Shown here one piece after another: positions 45,801 through 54,503 of a stretch of DNA of 64,000 nt (within the stretch, counting starts at the first letter, position 1; each line of letters opens with the position of its first letter). The DNA comes from an uncultured Aquimarina sp. (GTDB lineage: Bacteria; Bacteroidota; Bacteroidia; Flavobacteriales; Flavobacteriaceae): NCBI GenBank assembly GCA_947499005.1, contig CANMML010000002.1, forward strand, positions 124,001 through 188,000, written 5' to 3'. Below the pieces are notes generated by a model that saw only the letters and a list, made by a program, of their open reading frames with translations, ran no database searches and was not told where the DNA came from. Both the position numbers and the translations under genes were made by a program.

Positions 45801-46035
45801 TGCTAAAATAATTCCGATATGTTTAACGATAATATCTACGGTTATAGGGTTATTCCCTTTTCTAATTTTTGACACTGACAGTCAGTTTTGGTATGCATTA
45901 GCAGCAGGTACTATTGGAGGATTGGTATTTTCTTTAATAGCTGTATATCTATATTTGCCCTTATTCTTGTTTTGGCGAAAAAAGCACATTTTCATAAAAC
46001 CTAATCGATTAAAATTAAGACGACGAAATGGTTAA
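42862..46035 (+). CDS. RND-family permease, subunit 1
   Basis: 1057 aa with the RND layout: one N-terminal helix, a large periplasmic loop, six helices, a second loop and five to six helices. The TM4 motif is LGILIDNSIIMLDHLRNKGDR. It is more diverged than subunit 2 and begins with an unusual basic region. It overlaps the next gene by 8 bp. Two different RND genes in tandem indicate a heterotrimeric pump like MdtBC or MuxBC. The substrate is not readable; the operon context (peptides, signal peptidase) suggests exported peptides or a lipid-linked product. Confidence 0.85.
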   Translation: MKNTFSVNIIFVVLIIIGASLAPLLSVQIKPSKKQQVLTVSYRWKNALPEIIEREVTTKLEGLAATLSGVKKINSSSSKGRGNIRVIFKKGINLKLSKFELSALIRSAYKKFPEGVTQPLIAEGWSSHTKSESIPLLYYTIIGNGNARYIQSFSEDFFDDTISAIEGVESLSFYGSSPLEWELKYSKKILDQHGLSTKDIESAVRNYLRSSELGYVNQFSMNGDKEHLYVELNGGANQNEIQWNSIPIKKVNNKVIYLGELVKVIYKEQERSSFSRVNGLNTINMIVYAEQGVNQIELVKKIKTVVVDLQTKFPEGFSLLEQRDTTKELKEEIDTVFVRIVASVALLLLFVLLVSRKWRYVAIIFISLVSNIAIAFIFYYLFDIEIHSYSLAGITVSLGILIDNSIIMLDHLRNKGDRKVFLAIVGATFTTIGALSVIIFLDDKAKANLLDFAFVIVVNISVSLLIAYYFIPALLDKLPIKRLKAKVYFRRKRRVIRFTNFYYRIIYFSRRFKKLALIVTIIGCGLPVFLLPNYLEGEKLYIEWYNTVFGSETYEEEIKPFVDKTLGGAARLFTKLDFSQVREEEQGRTRLNVRIYMPDGATIIQTNEVSRKLENFLSQFDELENYFTIIYDLENARLEILFKEAHEDDGFPEFLKEELISEASNIGGCDVSVSGVGNGFSNRTVDVQRSSSLQITGYNYETILTYANGLKKKLLQNPRIQKVIINTGKKRYGNKLRQQYVMTLDRELLERNNSNIWGILKDLRSQTNSDESIMGFIYKDEYTKVKLVADEAITSDTWSIKNELFGKNKLKGVGQLSKQPSEGTIDKVNQEFKVNIEYDFIGSYGLGELILEEAVEELNEKLPLGFKSKKNENERWNPKKKEQYWLVLLVILIIYMVCTILLESLRQPITIILMVPISFIGSILTFSIFDLKFDQGGYASLLLLCGLVVNAGLYIINDYNNVKRKYPNLSNIKGYLKAFNAKIIPICLTIISTVIGLFPFLIFDTDSQFWYALAAGTIGGLVFSLIAVYLYLPLFLFWRKKHIFIKPNRLKLRRRNG

Positions 46036-49000
46036 ATTTTTAATAGAACGCCCTATAGGAGTAATCATGAGTTTTATAGCAATACTCATGCTCGGAGCTG
46101 TGTCTTTCAATGAACTCCCTGTCTCCTTAATGCCAAATATTGATATTCCAGAAATTACAGTACAGGTTAGTTTTGAGAATATCTCTGTACGTGAGATGGA
46201 AAACTCTATCGTCGCTCCAATAAGAAGGCAGTTATTACAGGTATCTGATGTAGACGATTTACGTAGTGAAGTAAGAGACGGCTACGGCATTATACATTTG
46301 CGTTTAAAGTATGGGACAGACAATGATATTGCTTTTATAGAAGTTAATGAAAAGGTAGATATTGCCATGCGCAATTTACCTAAAGAGCTAGAGCGACCGA
46401 GGATAATTAAAGCAAGTGCATCAGATATCCCAGCCTTCATACTTAATTTTTCTCTGAAAAAAGAAGTAGATCAATCTCGGTTTAATGAAGTCAGCGAATT
46501 ATGTGAAGTAGTAATAAAGAAAAGAATAGAACAACTTTCGGAAGTTGGGATTGCTGATATTACAGGGCTAGTTCATTCTGAGGTTTATATCCAACCTAAT
46601 AAAGAACGAGTTGAAAGTTTAGGGATTACCCAAAAAAAAATTCAAAAAGTACTTCAAGACAACAATGTGTCCTACGGAAATATTATGGTGCATGAAGGGA
46701 TCTATAAATATAGTATTCAGTTTAAATCAGCATTAAAAACAATAGAGGATATAAAATCGATTTATTTAAAATCGGGAGGTAAGATATTGCAATTAAGAGA
46801 CATAGCCGAAGTAGGTATTAGGCCCCAACAAGCTAAAGGCGCTTTTTTAAATGGAGGTAAAAATGCTATTAGTATGGCTATTGTTAAACAAAGAGATGCT
46901 AAAGTTGCTGATTTAAAGAAAAAAATCAAATGGTTAAAATACGAGTTTAGAAAAAAATATCCCGAAATTCAGATTGATATTGCGCAAGATCAAACAGGTA
47001 TTTTAGATTATACGATTACTAACCTTAAACAAAGTTTAGTAATAGGATCTTTATTGGCATTTGTATTGATGTTTTTCTTTTTAAGAGACTTTAGATCCCC
47101 TTTTTTAATTGGTTTTAGCATTCCAACTTCATTAATAATTAGTTTGCTTTTCTTTCATTTAATGGGATTGTCTATCAATATTATTTCTTTATCAGGGCTT
47201 ATTTTGGGTATTGGGATGATGATTGATAATTCAATCATTGTTATAGATAATATCACACAATATAGAGATCGTGGAGAACCTCTATTTTGGTCTTGTATTA
47301 AGGGTACTAACGAAATTATAAAACCTCTAATTTCATCGGTCTTAACGACCTGTGCTGTGTTTTTACCTTTAATTTTCTTAAGTGGTATCTCTGGAGCGTT
47401 ATTTTACGATCAAGCAGTTGCTGTTACCGTTGGGTTATTTTCATCCTTAATTGTTTCTATAACGTTGCTACCTGTATTATATAAACTATTTTATAAGAAG
47501 TCTAAGAAGATAAATGCTATTGGGTTGTCTAAAGTGACTAAGAAGCCAATGATTCAGTGTTGGTATGAAAAAGGATACGCGTTTATTTTTAAACACAAAT
47601 TAGTTGCGTTGATTGGTTTTCTTATTTGTATACCTATTTCATTTTTTCTAATTAATATAATCAATAAAGAAAAACTTCCTCAGGTAGAACAAACAGAAAT
47701 TATATTAAACCTAGACTGGAATGAAAATATTACAGTAGAAGAAAATCAAAATCGAGTTAGAAAATATCTGACTCAATTGAAGGGAATTATTATAACATCT
47801 AACGCTTATATTGGCGAACAACAATTTTTACTAAATAGAAATAAAGAATTAGGTTATGCACAGGTGCAAATTTATTTACAAGTAAAATCATCTGATCAAA
47901 TTGAAAATGTAATTACAATAACTAAAGATTATTTTTCAAAAAAGTACGTAAATACGCTCTTTCAATTTAGTCCGTATGAGACACTTTTTGATAAAATTTT
48001 TAAAGACGATGCATCTGATGTAGTAGTGAAAATTAGGTCATCAAATAAGCAAGTGCCAGAATATAAAAAAATTCAGAATATCCAAGCATACTTACAAAAT
48101 GAACAGTATGCGACATCAGTTACCATTCCACTTTTAGAGGAGCATATAGTGGTTAAGCTAAAGCCTGAAAACCTTACTTTATATGAGGTGTCGACGGGGA
48201 GCGTTTTCGAAAGACTAAAATCAGCATTTAATACGTTGCATGTTGATGTTTTAAAATTTAGACAAAACTATTTACCGATAGTAATCACAGATGAAAAACG
48301 TGATATAAATGACATATTAAATCAATTACAGATTAAGAATGCTCAAAATGTTAATATTCCAATATCTATATTGGTAGAAACGTATACCATAAAAGATTTT
48401 AAAACACTTTATGCCGATCGAAATAGTAAATATGTTCCATTGGATATTGTTGTAGATTCAGAAGGTTACACCAAAGTTAATACAGGAGATATAGAAGATA
48501 AAGTGAAGAGAGAAAATCTATTAGTAAATTTTGAAGGAAAGATATTCTCGGGAGGCAAGTTGCTTAAAGAAATGATTATAGTTTTAACTATATCATTGTT
48601 ACTCTTATACTTTATTTTAGCGGCTCAATTTGAATCTTTTACTCAACCTCTAATTATTTTATTAGAAATACCTATTGATATAGTTGGGGTAATTTTATTA
48701 TTAATGGTCTTTGGGCATAGTCTAAACATTATGTCTATGATAGGAATTGTTGTAATGAGCGGTATTATAATCAACGATTCTATTTTAAAAATCTCTACGA
48801 TAAACCAGTTAAGAAATACTGGTTTAAATTTAGAGAGCGCTATTCATCAAGCAGGAGTACAGCGCCTGAAACCAATAATAATGACAAGTTTGACAACTAT
48901 TTTAGCTTTAGTTCCCTTTCTGTTTTTTAGTGATTTAGGAAGTGAATTGCAAAAACCTTTTGCCTTATCAATTATTGGAGGGATGACTTTAGGAACGTTA

Positions 49001-49072
49001 GTGAGTCTTTATTTTATACCATTGGCATATTATTTCTTGAATAAAAATAGAACTATTAAAAAGCTAAATTAA
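46028..49072 (+). CDS. RND-family permease, subunit 2
   Basis: 1014 aa, a typical HAE1-like RND: MVKFLIERPIGVIMSFIAILMLG, NELPVSLMPNIDIPEITVQVSF, and the TM4 motif LGIGMMIDNSIIVIDNITQYRDRG, with the expected second half (MSMIGIVVMSGIIINDSILKIST, RLKPIIMTSLTTILALVPF). It overlaps subunit 1 by 8 bp and is followed by the TolC-like gene after 2 bp, so all are translated from one message. Confidence 0.9.
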   Translation: MVKFLIERPIGVIMSFIAILMLGAVSFNELPVSLMPNIDIPEITVQVSFENISVREMENSIVAPIRRQLLQVSDVDDLRSEVRDGYGIIHLRLKYGTDNDIAFIEVNEKVDIAMRNLPKELERPRIIKASASDIPAFILNFSLKKEVDQSRFNEVSELCEVVIKKRIEQLSEVGIADITGLVHSEVYIQPNKERVESLGITQKKIQKVLQDNNVSYGNIMVHEGIYKYSIQFKSALKTIEDIKSIYLKSGGKILQLRDIAEVGIRPQQAKGAFLNGGKNAISMAIVKQRDAKVADLKKKIKWLKYEFRKKYPEIQIDIAQDQTGILDYTITNLKQSLVIGSLLAFVLMFFFLRDFRSPFLIGFSIPTSLIISLLFFHLMGLSINIISLSGLILGIGMMIDNSIIVIDNITQYRDRGEPLFWSCIKGTNEIIKPLISSVLTTCAVFLPLIFLSGISGALFYDQAVAVTVGLFSSLIVSITLLPVLYKLFYKKSKKINAIGLSKVTKKPMIQCWYEKGYAFIFKHKLVALIGFLICIPISFFLINIINKEKLPQVEQTEIILNLDWNENITVEENQNRVRKYLTQLKGIIITSNAYIGEQQFLLNRNKELGYAQVQIYLQVKSSDQIENVITITKDYFSKKYVNTLFQFSPYETLFDKIFKDDASDVVVKIRSSNKQVPEYKKIQNIQAYLQNEQYATSVTIPLLEEHIVVKLKPENLTLYEVSTGSVFERLKSAFNTLHVDVLKFRQNYLPIVITDEKRDINDILNQLQIKNAQNVNIPISILVETYTIKDFKTLYADRNSKYVPLDIVVDSEGYTKVNTGDIEDKVKRENLLVNFEGKIFSGGKLLKEMIIVLTISLLLLYFILAAQFESFTQPLIILLEIPIDIVGVILLLMVFGHSLNIMSMIGIVVMSGIIINDSILKISTINQLRNTGLNLESAIHQAGVQRLKPIIMTSLTTILALVPFLFFSDLGSELQKPFALSIIGGMTLGTLVSLYFIPLAYYFLNKNRTIKKLN

Positions 49073-49074
49073 GG

Positions 49075-50577
49075 ATGACTTTTTTTTTAAATAAAAAAAT
49101 AAAATACGTATTGATAATTGTACTTATTTCTTGTTCAATAATATCATTTGCTCAGGAAAAAGAGGTTTTAACATTAAAACAGGTTATTGCATTAGCAGAA
49201 GAGAAATCTTTAGATGCTTTCAAAATACAAAATTTGTACCAACAAAGTGATTATTTATACAATAACTTTAGAGCAAATAGATTGCCAACATTGTCTCTTG
49301 ATATAGAACCTTTGACATTAAATCGTAGGGTAGAGCAAAGATTTAATTCTAGTTTGGGAAGAGATCAATTTACTGATATAGAAACTTTAAATACAAATAT
49401 TGGTTTAAGTGTTACTCAAAATATTTTTGCTACAGGAGGAAAAATTTCTTTGAACTCATCAGTGAATCGTTTTGAAAATATAGGGGATATCAAGAACTTG
49501 TCCTTTAATAACACACTTATCAATCTTAGATTAGATCAAGAAATTTTTGGGTTTAATAGTTTTAAATGGAATAAAAAAATTGAACCCCTGAAATACGAGA
49601 AGGCACGGATAGAGTTTGTTGAGGAAAATGAAGATTTACATATCAAGGCAACGGAACGATTTTTCAACCTTGCGACTGCAGAATTAAATCTAAAGAATAT
49701 TGAAATTAATCTTAAAAATTCTTTGAAACTATATAATATCGGTAAGAATCGTTTTAAAATTGCCACCATAAATCAAGAGGAGCTATTAAATTTAGAATTA
49801 AATGTTTTAAATAATCAAACAGAACTTCAAAAAGCCAAACGTAGACTTGTTGATTATCAGTTTGAATTAAATATTTTTCTTGGGTTTGAATCTAACAGAG
49901 AAATAAGCCTAAACACTAAAGAAGAAATTCCTTTGATCGATATAGACTTATCAAAAGCATTAGAAATGGCTAAAAGTAATAGTTCTCAGTTGCTAAACCT
50001 TAAATTAGGTGCTTTAAGAGCGGAAGAACAATTGGCTAGAGCAAAAGCCAATAGACGTTTAAGCCCCAATCTAATAGCTAGTGTAGGTTTAAATAAATCA
50101 GGTAATAGATTAGACGATACATTTATAGATCCGTTGAACCAGAATCGAGTAAGTTTGAGCGTTAATGTTCCTATTTTGAATTGGGGTATAGCTAAAAGAA
50201 ACGTTTTGATTGCTGAAGATCAAAGTAAAATTACTAATATGGAGCAAAGTCAAACAGAACAAGAGTTTCTTCAAAAAGTAAGAGGTCAAGTTATTGATTT
50301 TAATTTGCAAAAAGAATTAGTAAATAATGCTTTAAAGACTAAAGAAGTTGCTGTTAAATCATACGAATTGGTCTTAGAGAGGTTTAAATATGGTAATGTA
50401 GATATTATTAAACTAAATAATTCTATTAGTGCTAAGGATAGAGCTGTAAATGGATATATTAACAGCCTTAAGGAATATTGGCTAAATTATTACCGGTTAA
50501 GAAAGATTACACTTATGAATCTAGAAACAGGAGAAAAAATAATCAAAATGTTTGATCAAAAATTAGGACTTGATTAA
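49075..50577 (+). CDS. TolC-like outer-membrane channel
   Basis: 500 aa with a signal peptide (ends SFAQ). Two repeated alpha-helical/beta units follow, with LKQVIALAEEKSLDAFKIQNLYQQS, NLATAELNLKNIEINLKNSLKLYNIGKNRF and DIIKLNNSISAKDRAVNGYINSLKEYWLNYYRLRKITL, characteristic of the outer membrane efflux protein family. It completes the exporter with the MFP and RND genes directly upstream. Confidence 0.9.
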   Translation: MTFFLNKKIKYVLIIVLISCSIISFAQEKEVLTLKQVIALAEEKSLDAFKIQNLYQQSDYLYNNFRANRLPTLSLDIEPLTLNRRVEQRFNSSLGRDQFTDIETLNTNIGLSVTQNIFATGGKISLNSSVNRFENIGDIKNLSFNNTLINLRLDQEIFGFNSFKWNKKIEPLKYEKARIEFVEENEDLHIKATERFFNLATAELNLKNIEINLKNSLKLYNIGKNRFKIATINQEELLNLELNVLNNQTELQKAKRRLVDYQFELNIFLGFESNREISLNTKEEIPLIDIDLSKALEMAKSNSSQLLNLKLGALRAEEQLARAKANRRLSPNLIASVGLNKSGNRLDDTFIDPLNQNRVSLSVNVPILNWGIAKRNVLIAEDQSKITNMEQSQTEQEFLQKVRGQVIDFNLQKELVNNALKTKEVAVKSYELVLERFKYGNVDIIKLNNSISAKDRAVNGYINSLKEYWLNYYRLRKITLMNLETGEKIIKMFDQKLGLD

Positions 50578-50579
50578 AT

Positions 50580-51755
50580 ATGACTTATTTTAAGAAATAC
50601 CCAAAGATATTAATAACTTTTTTAGGAATACCATTACTGCTGTTTTTCGTACTTATAAGGCTCTGGTGGTTTGGACTTATATTAGCGACTTTAGTATTGC
50701 TCATTTTTTTAATACAAGAAATCTATGAATCTATAAATAGCATCTTTCTAAGAGAATTAGTAAAATATGGAATTACGATTTCAGGCGTGTTCTTAATAGT
50801 GATTTCGATAAGAGTATTTGTTTTTGACTTTTACAGAATTCCAACAGGTTCAATGAAAGGAACGTTATTTGAAAAAGATATTATTCTCGTCAATAAATTA
50901 GCTTATGGCCCTAAAATCCCGACAAGTTTAAAAGAGGTTCCTTGGCTTAACTTACTCACCATTTTTACAAGGCAAAGTGAAAAAACTAACACAGTAGAAG
51001 AAAAAAGGCTATCTGGTTACTCTAAGATACATCGAGGAGATGTTTTTGTTTTTGAAATTGATATTTGGAATAATCAGATAGAAGATTTTACCGAAGAAGT
51101 TATGGTAAAGCGTTGTGTAGGCCTACCAGGAGATGATTTTTCTATTGTTGATGGAGAAATATTTAATAATGGGAGTTCATTTTTGTCAAATAGTGAGGTT
51201 CGCGAAAGATATTCAGTTCAAATTTTGGACGTAAATGCCTTTAAATCAAAAATTGAAAACATACTAGGAAAAGAAAAAAACATAAGACAAGATGGGACAG
51301 AAAAGAACCTTCAGATCACATGTACAAAGAAACAAATGATTGAGCTTTCCCGACTTGCTTCAGTTGATAATATTGATCTAGTAATTGACACGCCAGAAAC
51401 ATTTGAGTACCTACTAGCTAAGAAAGTAAATCCTAGTTGGACTTTGGATAACATGGGGCCTTTTCTTATCCCTAAGGAAGGGCTATCCATTCCGTTAAAT
51501 TATAAGACAGTAGCATTATATCGTCGTATTCTTAATCGTTACGAAGGTGTTAAGTTGAAAGTGAAAAACGGAAAGTACTTTATAAATAGTAATGAAGTAA
51601 CTGATTACACTTTTAAAAACAATTATTATTTCGCTATGGGCGACAACAGAAAAGAATCTTATGATTCTCGAGTTTATGGATTTATTCCCGAAAAAAATAT
51701 TATAGCCAAGGCCAATTTGGCTTTTTCTAAAAAAAATGGTGTTAATATTCTATGA
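50580..51755 (+). CDS. lepB: Type I signal peptidase in the exporter operon
   Basis: 391 aa. Three N-terminal helices, then catalytic Ser91 in YRIPTGSMKGTLF, catalytic Lys177 in VMVKRCVGLPGDD, and the conserved YYFAMGDNRKESYDSRVYGFIPEKNII near the end. Between Lys177 and that box lies an inserted region of about 160 residues, as in other Bacteroidota enzymes. It starts 2 bp after the TolC-like stop. Housekeeping lepB is normally elsewhere, so this looks like a dedicated enzyme that cleaves the A-x-A sites of the two peptide precursors. That pairing is inferred from position and motifs. Confidence 0.85.
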   Translation: MTYFKKYPKILITFLGIPLLLFFVLIRLWWFGLILATLVLLIFLIQEIYESINSIFLRELVKYGITISGVFLIVISIRVFVFDFYRIPTGSMKGTLFEKDIILVNKLAYGPKIPTSLKEVPWLNLLTIFTRQSEKTNTVEEKRLSGYSKIHRGDVFVFEIDIWNNQIEDFTEEVMVKRCVGLPGDDFSIVDGEIFNNGSSFLSNSEVRERYSVQILDVNAFKSKIENILGKEKNIRQDGTEKNLQITCTKKQMIELSRLASVDNIDLVIDTPETFEYLLAKKVNPSWTLDNMGPFLIPKEGLSIPLNYKTVALYRRILNRYEGVKLKVKNGKYFINSNEVTDYTFKNNYYFAMGDNRKESYDSRVYGFIPEKNIIAKANLAFSKKNGVNIL

Positions 51756-51874
51756 TTTAGAGTCTTACTTTTCATACAGAATTACACATGAACGATTAAT
51801 AAGACTGTTTATCTATAAATATTTTTTTTTAATTATAAAAAAATGATATTAAGCTTTAATTTAATTTTTTTATT

Positions 51875-52126
51875 ATGAAAAAACGTCTTTTCAAAAAAGT
51901 AGCTTTAGGAGTATCAAGTCTACTCTTTGCTGGAGCATTATTTTTTAATGCCTCTTTGGTGAAAAATGAATTAGGGGATTCAGTATTAACTTTATCGTCT
52001 TTGAAAGTAGCTTTAGCACAAGATAATGATTCTGAATCATGCCAAGCATGTGAAAATGATGGTGGCACTTGTAAGTATTGTTGGAATGGACAAGCTTACG
52101 TTATTTGTTGTGAATTTGCTACTTAG
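51875..52126 (+). CDS. NVEALA-like precursor peptide with six cysteines (copy 2)
   Basis: 83 aa. MKKRLFKKVALG precedes a hydrophobic core (VSSLLFAGALFFNASLV), a linker of about 17 residues (KNELGDSVLTLSSLKV) and the A-L-A|Q site at 48|49. The predicted mature peptide of 35 residues has six cysteines (56, 59, 66, 69, 78, 79) in a CxxC...CxxC...CC pattern, different from copy 1. The leader is clearly alike: F-x-A-G/L, FFN, LxSL, A-x-A-Q. It follows the signal peptidase gene by 119 bp and precedes a propeller lipoprotein. Confidence 0.75.
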   Translation: MKKRLFKKVALGVSSLLFAGALFFNASLVKNELGDSVLTLSSLKVALAQDNDSESCQACENDGGTCKYCWNGQAYVICCEFAT

Positions 52127-52208
52127 AATAATATGGAAAAAATATACCATATATTATTTTTATATGGTATATTTTGTTTCAAAGACATTCAATTTAAAAT
52201 TAATTATA

Positions 52209-53378
52209 TTGGAAACAAAAAAAATATTTTTCTCAATAATTTTACTTTTTGCACTGTTTTCTTGTCAAAAGAAACAAAAATCATCAGTAAAGATAATCGA
52301 AATACCAAAATTTCAGAATAAGAAATCTGATGAAGCAGAGACTATTATAGATTCTACCTTTGTAATTCCTTTAAAAATATCAAATAAAGTTGTTCTAAGC
52401 CATATTGAAAAAGTAGAGTTATACAATGACAATATTTATGTTTTAGATTCTAGAGGTGCTAAAGGAGTCTTTCAATTTGACATGAATGGAAAATTTGTCC
52501 GTCAAATAGGGAGTAGAGGGAAAGGGCCAAAGCAATACATAATACCAACTTCATTTGTTCTAGATAAGAAAAAGAATAATATAATGATTCATGATACTGC
52601 AAGAAATTCTTTGCTTGTATATAATCTTGAAAATTATGATTTTGCAGAAAGTATTAAACTGGATGTAGAGCTTAGTGATTTTGAAATCATGAACGATGGC
52701 TTTGTTGCTTCAATACACAATATACCTCAAAAAAAGGATAAAGAAAGGAAATTTTCTTTGTCTTATTTAGATGAGAAAGGTCATATTATTTCTAATAATT
52801 TACAAGCAAAACATAAAATAGGTAATTTACATTCTACAACTTGTCTTTCAGGAACATTAAATAATTATTATTTCCACGAACCTCATTCTAATCTCATCTA
52901 CAAGATAGTCGAAATTGAAAACAAATTAGAGGTCGACTTAGCTTTTGAAGTTAAATTTGAAGATAAAGGAATTCCTAAATCAATGTTCGAGAATTCAAAA
53001 AAGATTAAAGATGTTATAGGTTTTTTTCAAGAAATAAATGACAAGAGATATGCAAATGTCAGGTATGCTGTTGTTCACAATGAAAAGATTACACTACCTG
53101 TTAGAATTGGTAATGACTTAAGTTTATATATATATTCTGTAAAAACAGGAAATCTATACAATCTAGATAATCATGTAGGAATTGGGTATGTGGAATTATT
53201 GAAAACATCTCAAAATGTAGGTTTTTATAAAGATTTTCAAATAAGTTATACTCAACCTGATTGGTTAAAGGAAATTCAAAAAAGTGTGAAATCAAAAAAA
53301 GCAATTGAGTTGATAAATAGTTTAAATATAAATGACAATCCCATTTTGGTTTTCTCTAGGTATAAAAATAGTATCTGA
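52209..53378 (+). CDS. 6-bladed beta-propeller lipoprotein (propeller D)
   Basis: 389 aa if started at TTG 52209, which gives a clean lipoprotein signal (ETKKIFFSIILLFALFSCQKK). An ATG at 52164 adds 15 residues and would also work; the frame is open from 52026, overlapping the peptide gene in another frame. Same family as propellers A-C: VELYNDNIYVLDSRGAKGVF, GKFVRQIGSRGKGPKQYI, FHEPHSNLIYKIVE and the end DNPILVFSRYK. Partner of peptide copy 2. Confidence 0.75.
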   Translation: METKKIFFSIILLFALFSCQKKQKSSVKIIEIPKFQNKKSDEAETIIDSTFVIPLKISNKVVLSHIEKVELYNDNIYVLDSRGAKGVFQFDMNGKFVRQIGSRGKGPKQYIIPTSFVLDKKKNNIMIHDTARNSLLVYNLENYDFAESIKLDVELSDFEIMNDGFVASIHNIPQKKDKERKFSLSYLDEKGHIISNNLQAKHKIGNLHSTTCLSGTLNNYYFHEPHSNLIYKIVEIENKLEVDLAFEVKFEDKGIPKSMFENSKKIKDVIGFFQEINDKRYANVRYAVVHNEKITLPVRIGNDLSLYIYSVKTGNLYNLDNHVGIGYVELLKTSQNVGFYKDFQISYTQPDWLKEIQKSVKSKKAIELINSLNINDNPILVFSRYKNSI

Positions 53379-53379
53379 A

Positions 53380-53853
53380 ATGAAATTTGTCTTTTTTTTC
53401 AAAATTATAGCATTACTTTTTTTGTTTGAGGGGTGTAAAGAACAATGCACAGATGATTCTTTTTTAGAAGAAGGAGAGATTGAAATACCTTACTCAAATT
53501 TAAAAAACAGCAATAGTTCGAGAAAAATTAAAATTGAAATAGCAGATAATGATTACAGGAGAAGATTAGGCTTAAAAGGCAAAGAATGCCTATCTAAAGA
53601 CAATGGATTACTTTTTATTTATGATTTCGAAAAAAGTCATTCGTTTTGGATGAAGGATACAAAGATCCCATTAGATTTAATATTTATTGACCAGAATTTT
53701 AAAATAGTTTATATGATATTAAATGCAAAACCTTTGTCAACTAAAGGACTAATTTCTCCTAACAAAGCTAAATATGTGTTAGAAGTAAATTCAGGTATTA
53801 TAAAAGAGCTTGGAATTAAAAAAAATGATAGTGTACACATAAGCTATTATTAG
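53380..53853 (+). CDS. DUF192-family lipoprotein
   Basis: 157 aa from the ATG at 53380, 1 nt after the propeller stop. The lipobox FLFEGC is followed by a DUF192 domain: IEIADNDYRRRLGLKGKECLSKDNGLLFIYDFEKSHSFWMKDTKIPLDLIFIDQNFKIV. DUF192 proteins are small secreted beta proteins; their biochemical role is not known. Co-transcription with propeller D ties it to the peptide locus. Confidence 0.82.
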   Translation: MKFVFFFKIIALLFLFEGCKEQCTDDSFLEEGEIEIPYSNLKNSNSSRKIKIEIADNDYRRRLGLKGKECLSKDNGLLFIYDFEKSHSFWMKDTKIPLDLIFIDQNFKIVYMILNAKPLSTKGLISPNKAKYVLEVNSGIIKELGIKKNDSVHISYY

Positions 53854-53931
53854 TCTGAGTTTGTTAAATGAAGGCGCCTAAATTAGTCAATATAAATGCA
53901 GTTATTCTGTTGGGAGTTTGAGTCAGTTACT

Positions 53932-54215
53932 AATGGATTTATTGTAAATATTCACAACAGAAGGCAAGGCAAAAAGATAAAGAGTTCTTTCTAGCTTATC
54001 TAGGTAAGAAAGTAAAAATCTTAAAATGATTTTTCCAGCACACCAAAAACATAGGGAACGTATCATTTGCTAGTTGTGTAAAGAAAGTACTAGATGAAGT
54101 TTTCTTTCATGCTCCATATTCAAATACAATTTATAAAGTAAAAGACAGTACTGCTAGCTCAGTTATGAGTTAAAGTTTGAAGATAATATATTGCTCCTGC
54201 ATATATCAATTTAAA
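53932..54215 (+). pseudogene. Decayed beta-propeller gene (fifth copy)
   Basis: Pieces of the propeller family survive in broken frames: NGFIVNIHNRRQGKKIKSSF matches NDGFVASIHNIPQKKDKERKF of propeller D, VFFHAPYSNTIYKVKD matches YFHEPHSNLIYKIVE, and ELKFED matches FEVKFED. UAG, UAA and frame changes interrupt it, and the N- and C-terminal parts are missing. It lies between the DUF192 gene and the second Wzy-like gene, showing that the locus once had another copy. Confidence 0.7.
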
Positions 54216-54503
54216 AATAGTGTCTGTAAAGAATATTTGGAATTAAAAGAGGTATGTAACTATAAGAAATACATTAACACTTGCAGTTAATATAAAGAAA
54301 GTATAGTAACATATTTTAATATTAGAATAATTATCCAATTTAAGAAGATTAGAATGAGGCAATAAATCTTGGAAGTAACACATAAACATAGTAGGATTAA
54401 ATATATTCATTACATGTAAATTGCTTTAAAAAAGAGAAATAAGGATGGTAAAATCTATTGGATAATATTATAGGTGTAGTAATATTATAATTAATACTTG
54501 TTT

